In this document: positions 15,858 to 21,861 of the stretch, piece after piece
Numbering within the stretch: position 1 is the first letter of the stretch
How the letters are laid out: each line of letters opens with the position of its first letter
Origin: RGIG3528 sp045629005
GTDB lineage: Bacteria; Bacillota; Clostridia; Lachnospirales; Lachnospiraceae
Length of the DNA: 28,416 nt
Direction of reading: 5' to 3'
Assembly: GCA_045629005.1 (NCBI GenBank)
Contig: JAZQQJ010000017.1
Location: forward strand, 1 to 28,416
The notes under the pieces: generated by a model
The model's input: the letters and a program-made list of their open reading frames with translations, nothing else
What the model was told of the DNA's origin: nothing
Databases searched by the model: none
Made by a program: the position numbers and the translations under genes

Positions 15858-17204
15858 ATGGAAGAAAATGTCATTAAAAGAATAATGCCTTACAGCCAGG
15901 ATGCCGAGCAGTCCGTTATCGGTGCCATGATTATGGACAGAGATGCCATTACTGCAGTGGCAGACAGACTTTCACCGGATGATTTCTATGTTCAGGAATT
16001 CCGTGTCATGTTTGAAGCGATGAAGGAAATGTTCGCTGCGGGCCAGGCTGTTGATATTACAACGCTTATTGTTAAGCTCCGCGAAAAGGACATCGCACCT
16101 GAATTCTGCGGGCTTGAACATATTATGAATATAGTTAATGCAACGCCCACTTCTGCCAATATTAAGTATTACGCAGACATTGTCCAGAACAAGGCAGTTG
16201 AAAGAAGGCTCATTAAGGTTCTTGAGGGACTTGCATCCGAAACATACCAGGAAAAAACAGATGTTCAGGAACTTCTCGATCATACCGAAAAAGAAGTGTT
16301 TAAGCTTGTTCAGAGCAGAGGCAGTTCAGAGCATGAAGACATTAAGGATATTGTAATTAAAACTCTTCGTAATATCGAAGCTGCTGCGAAGAACCAGAAC
16401 GGTATTACAGGTGTTGCAACAGGCTTCAGAGATCTCGACAGAGCTCTTGCGGGACTTCAGAGATCTGACCTCATTCTGCTTGCAGCAAGACCTTCAATGG
16501 GTAAAACCGCATTCGTGCTTAACCTTGCAAACTATATCGCTGTACGTTCACACGTGTCTACGGTTTTCTTCTCACTTGAAATGTCCAAGGAATCGCTTGT
16601 TGAACGTATGCTTGCAATGGATTCCCACATAGATGCAACTGCAATTCGAGGCGGTACGCTTAAGGAGACTGAATGGGGAGACCTCGCAAATGCGGCCAGG
16701 GAAATAGGCGAATCAGCACTCATCATCGAGGACACACCCGGTATTTCGGTTTCAGAGGTGCGTTCAAGGTGCAGAAAGTACAAGCTTGAAAACAATCTCG
16801 GGCTTATTATCATCGACTACCTGCAGCTCATGTCCGGAGACGGACGGTCAGAGTCCAGACAGCAGGAAATTTCAGAGATTTCCCGTTCACTTAAGGCTCT
16901 TGCCCGTGAGCTTGATGTTCCGCTTATTGCGCTTTCACAGCTTTCACGTGCTGTTGAATCAAGACCCGATAAGCGCCCTATGCTTTCCGACCTTCGTGAG
17001 TCCGGTGCCATTGAGCAGGATGCCGACGTAGTAATGTTTATTTACAGAGATGAATATTACAACAAAAATACTGAGCATCCCGGAGAAGCCGAAATAATCA
17101 TCGGAAAACAGCGCCGAGGCCCCACGTGTACAGTAAGATTACAGTGGCAGGCTCAGTACACGAGATTTGTTAATCTCGAACACGAGCATCGTGATAATGA
17201 ATAA
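15858..17204 (+). CDS. dnaB: Replicative DNA helicase DnaB
   Basis: This 448-aa hexameric helicase (called DnaC in Bacillus) has the N-terminal DnaB domain (about 10-110), a linker, and the RecA-like motor. Motor motifs are Walker A A-R-P-S-M-G-K-T (about 209-216), Walker B L-I-I-I-D-Y-L-Q (about 315-322), L-S-Q-L-S-R-A-V-E and the arginine finger region K-Q-R-R-G-P-T. It unwinds DNA ahead of the replisome with the primase. Length and motifs are normal, with no intein. AGGGGG lies five bases before the ATG. The radical SAM start codon overlaps the last codons. Confidence 0.97.
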   Translation: MEENVIKRIMPYSQDAEQSVIGAMIMDRDAITAVADRLSPDDFYVQEFRVMFEAMKEMFAAGQAVDITTLIVKLREKDIAPEFCGLEHIMNIVNATPTSANIKYYADIVQNKAVERRLIKVLEGLASETYQEKTDVQELLDHTEKEVFKLVQSRGSSEHEDIKDIVIKTLRNIEAAAKNQNGITGVATGFRDLDRALAGLQRSDLILLAARPSMGKTAFVLNLANYIAVRSHVSTVFFSLEMSKESLVERMLAMDSHIDATAIRGGTLKETEWGDLANAAREIGESALIIEDTPGISVSEVRSRCRKYKLENNLGLIIIDYLQLMSGDGRSESRQQEISEISRSLKALARELDVPLIALSQLSRAVESRPDKRPMLSDLRESGAIEQDADVVMFIYRDEYYNKNTEHPGEAEIIIGKQRRGPTCTVRLQWQAQYTRFVNLEHEHRDNE

Positions 17205-18099
17205 TTACAACTCACTTGACAATGAAATGAAAAGACAGTTCGGTAAAAAGGTGTACAGACTTGCGCTTGACGCAGGCTGTACATGCCCGAACAGAGACGG
17301 CACCTGCGGATTCGGCGGGTGTTTTTTCTGTGCAGATTCTTCATATGCAGAAAGCGTTCTGCCTGTTAGAGAGCAGATTGAACTTGCAAAGGAAAAGGTT
17401 GCGGGAAAAACAAAAGACAATGCGTACATAGCGTATTTCCAGTCACACACAAATACATACGGAACCATGGACAGATTGTGCGGTATGTTCAAAGAAGCAA
17501 TCGAACTTCCTGAGATTGTTGCGCTTTCGATAGGCACACGTCCGGATTGTCTTTCGGATGAATGGATTAAGCGACTTTCCGAACTGAACAGAATAAAACC
17601 CGTGTGGGTTGAACTCGGGCTCCAGACAATAAATGATGAAACCGCCGCTCTTATGAACAGAGGCTATGACCTTCATGTGTTTGAGAGTGCATATAAACGC
17701 CTGAAAGCAGTTGGACTCACAGTAATCGTTCATGTTATTATCGGGCTTCCGTATGAAACTGACGAGGATGCCGAAAAGACCGTCAGGTACCTGGCAGGAC
17801 TTACGCCTTCACTTGACGGCATTAAGCTGCACAATCTGAATATACTTGAAGGTACGAAGCTTTTGGATATGTATCGGGAGAACCCCGGAATTATTCATGA
17901 ATATACGATGGAAGAGTATCTGGAACTTGTTGTGAAACTGATTGGTATGCTTCCGGAGAATACCGTTATTCATCGTATTACCGGCGACGGTCCGAGAAAC
18001 CTTCTTATCATGCCCAAGTGGATTACGGATAAAAAACGTGTGCAGAATACGTTCAGAAGGATGATTAATGAAAGCAAAGAAAATACGGCCCGGGAATGA
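17197..18099 (+). CDS. TIGR01212-family radical SAM protein
   Basis: The frame is open from 17167, but the ATG at 17197 gives the family N-terminus (Y-N-S-L ... F-G-K-K-V-Y-R-L-A-L-D-A-G), 300 aa. The cluster motif is C30-x11-C42-x2-C45 within C-P-N-R-D-G-T-C-G-F-G-G-C-F-F-C, which binds a [4Fe-4S] cluster and SAM as in YtqA/YhcC-type enzymes. C28 and C37 are extra cysteines. The radical SAM barrel follows (S-I-G-T-R-P-D-C, G-L-Q-T). The substrate is not deduced here. The start overlaps dnaB by eight bases with a poor ribosome site, suggesting coupling. The stop codon lies inside the terminator loop. Confidence 0.88.
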   Translation: MNNYNSLDNEMKRQFGKKVYRLALDAGCTCPNRDGTCGFGGCFFCADSSYAESVLPVREQIELAKEKVAGKTKDNAYIAYFQSHTNTYGTMDRLCGMFKEAIELPEIVALSIGTRPDCLSDEWIKRLSELNRIKPVWVELGLQTINDETAALMNRGYDLHVFESAYKRLKAVGLTVIVHVIIGLPYETDEDAEKTVRYLAGLTPSLDGIKLHNLNILEGTKLLDMYRENPGIIHEYTMEEYLELVVKLIGMLPENTVIHRITGDGPRNLLIMPKWITDKKRVQNTFRRMINESKENTARE

Positions 18100-18120
18100 A
18101 TCCCGAGCCGTAATTTTTGA
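18084..18120. terminator. Bidirectional terminator between radical SAM and ferredoxin genes
   Basis: A 12-base stem, 18084-18095 with 18101-18112, has a five-base loop and a single A-C mismatch on the plus strand that becomes a G-U pair on the minus strand. TTTTT follows on the plus side, and a T-rich stretch (TATTTTCTTT) follows on the minus side. It can end both convergent transcripts. The radical SAM stop codon is in the loop. Confidence 0.85.
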
Positions 18121-18135
18121 TTTTGGAATATTAAA

Positions 18136-18306
18136 TTACTCCTGCTCGATGGAACCTGTAGGGCATGTAGCTGCACATGAACCGCAGTCTAAGCACTTAT
18201 CAGCATCGATCTCGTAATGTTCTGCACCTTCTGCAATAGCGCCTGCAGGGCACTCAGCTGCACATGCTCCACAGCTTACGCAACCGTCATTAATTTTGTA
18301 TGCCAT
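18136..18306 (-). CDS. 2[4Fe-4S] ferredoxin
   Basis: This is a 56-aa clostridial-type ferredoxin. It has two cysteine motifs, C9-x2-C12-x2-C15-x3-C19-P and C38-x2-C41-x2-C44-x3-C48-P, the second being D-C-G-S-C-A-A-T-C-P. These bind two [4Fe-4S] clusters and make it a low-potential electron carrier, as used by pyruvate:ferredoxin oxidoreductase, hydrogenase and radical SAM enzymes. The ATG at 18306 has GGAGG upstream. The gene has its own promoter and ends before the shared terminator. Confidence 0.96.
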   Translation of the reverse strand: MAYKINDGCVSCGACAAECPAGAIAEGAEHYEIDADKCLDCGSCAATCPTGSIEQE

Positions 18307-18371
18307 GATAAAATCCTCCTCTTAATCTTTCTTAGTTGTAACCTCGGAATAAATCCTCGGTTAATGACTAC

Positions 18372-18399
18372 ATTATACCATGGCATGTCTGTTTTGCAA
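18372..18399 (-). promoter_or_regulatory. Ferredoxin promoter
   Basis: On the minus strand TTGCAA (18399-18394) and TATAAT (18377-18372) are separated by 16 bases. The -10 is preceded by TGG, the same extended form (ATGGTATAATG) as in the promoter near 9885. The leader is about 60 bases with GGAGG before the ATG. Confidence 0.8.
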
Positions 18400-18421
18400 G
18401 TGAAATATTTACAGACTTCAG

Positions 18422-18541
18422 AGTGGGAGTTCAATCTCCCACTGAGATAAACGCTCCGCGAGGATGCGCAGGGATTCGGCAATGAATATTGTCAGCTGAA
18501 GCTGACCCGAACCCCGCGCCAAGACTCGCGAGCGAGTCTTG
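18422..18541. other. Cluster of perfect hairpins, candidate structured RNA
   Basis: Five helices lie in 120 bases. The first pairs 18422-18429 with 18436-18443 (8 bp). An outer stem pairs 18466-18479 with 18507-18519 (about 12 bp with A bulges) and encloses two inner hairpins: 18480-18483 with 18488-18491, and GTCAGCT with AGCTGAC (18491-18506; the two share base 18491). The last pairs 18520-18529 with 18532-18541 (10 bp, loop GA). This is a three-way-junction pattern followed by a strong hairpin. There is no credible gene here. It may be a noncoding RNA, a repeat family member or a transcription barrier; the strand cannot be decided. Confidence 0.6.
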
Positions 18542-18682
18542 AATGATGATTTCTAAAAGGACGTATATATCAAAAGAATATCGGATTATGTCTGCTTTTT
18601 TTAGCAGGACGCGGTGAAAAATTCGTGTGTACTAAACTTTGCCGCGTGATGCTTTATAATAGTTGCAAGCAGAAATTTTTCT

Positions 18683-18960
18683 GATTACATAAATGTTCAA
18701 GAAAGCCTTGTTTATGTAACCCTGCGGCTGGGAAAGAGGTGGCGGGGTTACATAAAATAAGCAAAACAAGCCAAATATGTAACCCTGCGGCTGAGAAAAC
18801 GTAAAAAAGTTACATAAAATGAGCAAAATAAGCCAAATATGTAACCTTCCGGCTGAAAAAGCGAGAAGAATTACCGTACAGGAGAGCAAAGCTTCATTTG
18901 TATGGTAAAATAGCGGGCAGAATTACCGTACGGGAGTGCAGGTTACCAATTGTATAGACC
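18683..18960. repeat. Tandem hairpin repeat array (about 62-bp units)
   Basis: Units start at 18683, 18747, 18809, about 18869 and about 18921. Units 2 and 3 are near-identical and share GTTACATA ... TATGTAAC arms with GCCAAA in the loop. Unit 1 has TTACATAAA with TTTATGTAA. Unit 4 has TTACCGTAC (18871-18879) with GTATGGTAA (18900-18908). Unit 5 is decayed on its right side. The first three are followed by CCTGCGGCTG or CTTCCGGCTG and a purine-rich stretch. The arms differ between units while still pairing. No gene is present; the minus-strand open frame through the units is only repeat translation. Confidence 0.8.
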
Positions 18961-18997
18961 AATCTTAATTTCTTACTATCACTCAATTTTTATATGG

Positions 18998-19025
18998 TTG
19001 ACTAAATGACTTCACGTGCTATAAT
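18998..19025 (+). promoter_or_regulatory. Promoter of the DUF1858 gene
   Basis: TTGACT (18998-19003) and TATAAT (19020-19025) are separated by 16 bases, which is close to consensus. GGAGG (19045-19049) lies eight bases before the ATG at 19058. Confidence 0.85.
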
Positions 19026-19057
19026 TCACATATCAAAAACATACGGAGGTAAAATCG

Positions 19058-19252
19058 ATGATTACAAAAGATATTAAAATCGGTGAATTAATAAAAATCA
19101 ACCCCAACATTATCGGAATCCTTTTAAATGCGGGAATGCATTGTGTAGGATGCCCTTCAGCTCAGGGCGAAAGCCTTGAGGAAGCATGCCTTGTGCATGG
19201 AATTGAGGTTGACGGTATTGTTAATCAGATTAATGCTTATCTTGGTAACTGA
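19058..19252 (+). CDS. DUF1858 (hybrid-cluster-associated redox) protein
   Basis: This 64-aa protein matches the DUF1858 / prismane-associated disulfide family along its length, with the diagnostic A-G-M-H-C-V-G-C-P-S-A (C29 and C32). Family members occur alone or fused to ScdA/Ric and hybrid-cluster proteins and are thought to act in redox chemistry or iron-sulfur/NO stress; their activity is not established. It is monocistronic with its own near-consensus promoter and ends one base from the convergent mecA stop. The ferredoxin gene lies on the far side of the repeat region. Confidence 0.9.
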   Translation: MITKDIKIGELIKINPNIIGILLNAGMHCVGCPSAQGESLEEACLVHGIEVDGIVNQINAYLGN

Positions 19253-19253
19253 T

Positions 19254-20006
19254 TCAGTTCAGTGTTGAAAGCTTCTTGATTGCCGAGTCTTTAATGATGC
19301 GGCAGAAGTGTTCATCAAAATATGATACGGAAGCGTAACGGGTGTGCTCAAAGGTGCCGTATTCGGCAGCTATGTTGCACACCTTGTTAAATTCATCGGC
19401 TTTTTTCTGAGTGCCGTTGATAACAAGGTAATATCTGTCGTCCCAATCGTCCTTGTAGAGGGAATTCTTTCCGGAATAGAACGGTGCGACAACGCATGCA
19501 AAACGAATGACCTCAGAAAGGGTGTCAAATGTGAACACCTTCTGGAGAGGAGCGGCTTTAACAGGAGCAGGCTCGTTTTCGGAGTCGTTCTCTGATGAAA
19601 GAAGATCGTTTGCTTTTGAAAGAACATCGGAGAGACGGCTTAAAAGAACATTTCTGGCTTCTGCGGAAAGCTTAGGATGCTTGGCAGAGGCAGAATCGGA
19701 ACCAAGGAGCTCGTCCGGTGCAATGTTGAGCTTTGAAAACTGAGAGTCCATCTCTTCAGGATTTGAAACCTTTGAAACGATGAGAACAAGACTGTCAGGA
19801 TCGAAAGGAATGGCCTCTATCATAAGAGGTGCTCCTTCGGCATCAAAACCGCATTCGTATGAAGCCTGCAGCATAAGTTCAGAAAACAGGGCTTTTGCCT
19901 TGCTTGAGCCATAGGCAAGCTCCGAAAGCTGCAGTTCACGATCTGTTAAGTCCTGACGTGTGAGCGTGCACTTTATTTGATTTTCACTTATCTTTTCTAT
20001 CTTCAT
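19254..20006 (-). CDS. mecA: Adaptor protein MecA
   Basis: The frame opens at 20069, but MecA proteins begin M-K-I-E-K-I-S, found here at 20006 with GAGG upstream, giving 250 aa. The N-terminal domain (about 1-80) contains N-Q-I-K-C-T-L-T-R-Q-D-L and the S-E-L-A-Y-G-S-S-K-A-K-A-L-F segment that binds substrates. A low-complexity acidic linker lies around 110-165. The C-terminal domain (about 165-250) binds the ClpC unfoldase. MecA delivers and helps assemble ClpCP for degradation of regulators. It is transcribed alone from a strong promoter. Confidence 0.93.
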   Translation of the reverse strand: MKIEKISENQIKCTLTRQDLTDRELQLSELAYGSSKAKALFSELMLQASYECGFDAEGAPLMIEAIPFDPDSLVLIVSKVSNPEEMDSQFSKLNIAPDELLGSDSASAKHPKLSAEARNVLLSRLSDVLSKANDLLSSENDSENEPAPVKAAPLQKVFTFDTLSEVIRFACVVAPFYSGKNSLYKDDWDDRYYLVINGTQKKADEFNKVCNIAAEYGTFEHTRYASVSYFDEHFCRIIKDSAIKKLSTLN

Positions 20007-20055
20007 ATCTATGTGGCCTCTTTCCCCGGTCGGCACTATCCCCCGACTTGCGCAC

Positions 20056-20084
20056 AGTATACTCAACATGACTTAAAAAGTCAA
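20056..20084 (-). promoter_or_regulatory. mecA promoter with overlapping palindrome
   Basis: On the minus strand TTGACT (20084-20079) and TATACT (20061-20056) are 17 bases apart. A perfect inverted repeat, TGACTT-AAA-AAGTCA (20069-20083), covers the -35 and the first half of the spacer, where a repressor would block polymerase. The predicted leader is about 40 bases. Confidence 0.78.
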
Positions 20085-20167
20085 TATAAATACTATAAGC
20101 AAATCATTAAAATACTGGGACAAAAGCGCGTAAAACGGCGTGTTATAAGGCTTTTGCGGTTGTCTGT

Positions 20168-20188
20168 TTTTGTGCAATCTGCACAAAA
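20168..20188. promoter_or_regulatory. Perfect 8-bp dyad in the mecA-kinase intergenic region
   Basis: TTTTGTGC (20168-20175) and GCACAAAA (20181-20188) flank AATCT. The dyad is about 65 bases upstream of the kinase -35 and about 85 bases upstream of the mecA -35. It is an operator-like palindrome or a small hairpin; there is no gene here for it to terminate. Confidence 0.4.
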
Positions 20189-20228
20189 TTACCCCTTCTT
20201 TTTCTACATCCGGAAGGCTCGTTTTTGC

Positions 20229-20258
20229 TTGATTTGCTTACATTTCCGGGCTTATAAT
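20229..20258 (+). promoter_or_regulatory. Promoter of the kinase gene
   Basis: TTGATT (20229-20234) and TATAAT (20253-20258) are separated by 18 bases. The transcript would begin near 20265, about 40 bases before the GTG start. Confidence 0.6.
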
Positions 20259-20305
20259 TCAGATGCGGTTCAGGCAAAATAAGCCTTCGGGCAGAAAGGA
20301 GAAAT

Positions 20306-21574
20306 GTGATAAATGATTACCGGTTGAGCAATTATCAGCTTCTTAAAACTCTGCAAAAAAACAGATATGGAGAGGTTGAACTTGTTCTTCACAATGAACT
20401 TGGATGTAAACGTGTAATTAAAACCGTTTACAGATTACATCCGTTTTATGATGCTTTAAAAAACGAAGCCCGGATTCTTCAGTCGCTTCGAAATGAGGCG
20501 ATACCTTTGGTTTATGATATCTATGAAAATGCAGCGGGACTGTCTTTCATAGAGGAAGCTATTGAGGGGGAAACGCTAACAAATTATCTTAGAAGAAAGA
20601 TGAATCTTTCTTCATCGGAAATTCTCGACTTTTCAGTCAAACTATCCGAAATAATCGCATTTCTGCACGAATCAACACAAAGAGTGCTTTATCTTGATTT
20701 AAAGCCGGACAACATTATGGTTACAGACCATAAAATGAAGCTGATCGACTTTGGCAGTGCCATATGCCTTGACGAAAAAAAAGAAGAAAATGTTGTCTTC
20801 GGCACAAAAGGATTTGCTGCACCCGAGCAGACAGGAGAAGGGGTAGTGGGGGTAGAAACAGATGTCTATGCCTTGGGAAAAACATTCGAATATATGCTTA
20901 TGTATGCGTCCGTTGCGCCTAAGGGTTACACGAGGATTGTCAATGGATGTCTTCGCAAAGGAAAAGCGCAATATACAAGGGCATCGGATGTTAACAAGGC
21001 GCTACTGGGGTTGAAGAGCAAAACAGGTGAACACGTAGCCGAAACGAGGATTGCTGTTGTCGGAGTTCCTACGGATTACCACTGTAGCGGTTTTGCATAT
21101 GAGCTGTCGAAAGCGTTGAAGCATCAATATGGAGAGAAAGTACTCCTGCTTGACTGTAACAAAAAGGGAAATCTTGAAATGCTTGAAAACAAGAAGTCTG
21201 AGTCGCACGGTTTCACATTCGTTACAGCGGGCATTACGGTGGCAAAACGCGTTTTGCCGCAGGAAATAAAGGGTTGGCGTGGCTATGGCAGTCGATTTTT
21301 GGTTTGTGATTTCGGAAACGCATTCCCTGCCTGTGCCGGCATACCATTCGATTTTACAGTATATGCGGGAAGCGCCCAGCCATGGACGGAGGAAGCGTGG
21401 AAGCACGCACTTTCCGAAGATTCCTGCAGTAGGAAAAAGTACTGCGTTTATACGGAAAAGGGCATTTCGATGTCGGTTTCCGGAGTGTCCGGTTGCTATG
21501 ATGCATATTCGGACACTACTGTTAAGAAGGTAACTCGTTGCCTTTCAAGGCTTATGACAAAAGGAAAGCGCTAA
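20306..21574 (+). CDS. Ser/Thr protein kinase fused to a degenerate ParA/MinD-like domain
   Basis: This 422-aa protein starts at GTG 20306, with AAGGAG four bases upstream. The kinase (about 8-235) has a degenerate glycine loop (K-N-R-Y-G-E-V), V-I-K (K39), helix C glutamate E54, catalytic loop Y-L-D-L-K-P-D-N (D131, K133, N136; the usual HRD Arg is Leu), D-F-G (148-150) and A-P-E (172-174), so it should be active. No membrane helix or PASTA repeat is present. Residues about 247-422 begin R-I-A-V-V-G-V-P and continue G-E-K-V-L-L-L-D-C-N-K-K-G-N-L, the strand pattern of ParA/MinD/TadZ ATPases but with a broken P-loop (no GKT/S). This second assignment is by pattern only. Substrates are unknown. 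The gene is followed by a terminator. Confidence 0.82.
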   Translation: MINDYRLSNYQLLKTLQKNRYGEVELVLHNELGCKRVIKTVYRLHPFYDALKNEARILQSLRNEAIPLVYDIYENAAGLSFIEEAIEGETLTNYLRRKMNLSSSEILDFSVKLSEIIAFLHESTQRVLYLDLKPDNIMVTDHKMKLIDFGSAICLDEKKEENVVFGTKGFAAPEQTGEGVVGVETDVYALGKTFEYMLMYASVAPKGYTRIVNGCLRKGKAQYTRASDVNKALLGLKSKTGEHVAETRIAVVGVPTDYHCSGFAYELSKALKHQYGEKVLLLDCNKKGNLEMLENKKSESHGFTFVTAGITVAKRVLPQEIKGWRGYGSRFLVCDFGNAFPACAGIPFDFTVYAGSAQPWTEEAWKHALSEDSCSRKKYCVYTEKGISMSVSGVSGCYDAYSDTTVKKVTRCLSRLMTKGKR

Positions 21575-21618
21575 AAAGGGCGTAATCGCGGAATTAGCTC
21601 GTCACAGGCTGTCCGGTG

Positions 21619-21730
21619 TTGTAAGAATACAATTGAATAATGAATATGAAACCGCTAAACACGCCTAGTCACTTGTTCGCAAAACTACTTTACCCTGACG
21701 GATAGTTTAGCGGTTTTTATGTTCTTACAA
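21619..21730 (+). terminator. Terminator within a long imperfect palindrome
   Basis: AAACCGCTAAAC (21649-21660) pairs perfectly with GTTTAGCGGTTT (21705-21716) and is followed by a T run (21714-21718), as in an intrinsic terminator, but the loop is 44 bases. A second perfect pair, TTGTAAGAA (21619-21627) with TTCTTACAA (21722-21730), encloses it. The whole is an imperfect palindrome of 112 bases and could be a structured RNA or a small inverted-repeat element as well as the end of the kinase transcript. Confidence 0.6.
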
Positions 21731-21735
21731 TAACC

Positions 21736-21764
21736 TTGAAAATAAAAGCCAAATACGATATATT
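21736..21764 (+). promoter_or_regulatory. Promoter of the aminopeptidase-dut-eamA operon
   Basis: TTGAAA (21736-21741) and TATATT (21759-21764) are 17 bases apart, immediately after the terminator palindrome. The expected leader is about 90 bases. Confidence 0.62.
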
Positions 21765-21775
21765 ATCAAAGGTTG

Positions 21776-21824
21776 TTACGAACAGCTGATATCTTTGCTG
21801 AATCACAGAACAGCGGTTCGTTAA
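21776..21824 (+). promoter_or_regulatory. Leader hairpin before the M18 aminopeptidase
   Basis: TTACGAACAGCTG (21776-21788) pairs with CAGCGGTTCGTTAA (21811-21824) with one mismatch and one bulged T. The loop is about 22 bases. There is no T run, so it is not a simple terminator. It occupies the middle of the predicted leader and may affect message stability or regulation. Confidence 0.4.
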
Positions 21825-21861
21825 ACAAATATGTGTATGGAATATTTCAAGGGAGATAGTT

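Larger units (their letters stand above)
18307..19057. other. 751-base noncoding region between divergent redox genes
   Basis: From left to right it holds the ferredoxin leader and promoter, the hairpin cluster (18422-18541), an A/T-rich stretch with a smaller hairpin (ACGCGG 18609-18614 with CCGCGT 18642-18647), the hairpin array (18683-18960) and the promoter of the DUF1858 gene. I see no credible coding sequence. Confidence 0.75.

Noticed and set aside
18632..18889. 85-aa minus-strand open frame across the repeat array
   Set aside because: It translates the tandem units (recurring Q-P-Q-G-Y-I), lacks a ribosome binding site and has no family resemblance.
18683..18960. Possible CRISPR array
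   Set aside because: Units are near-identical along most of their length or diverge together; there are no constant repeats alternating with unique spacers and no cas genes.
21575..21861. tRNA or 6S RNA in the kinase-aminopeptidase gap
   Set aside because: No cloverleaf or TTCGA-type T loop is present, and the long dyad lacks the central bubble pattern expected of 6S RNA.
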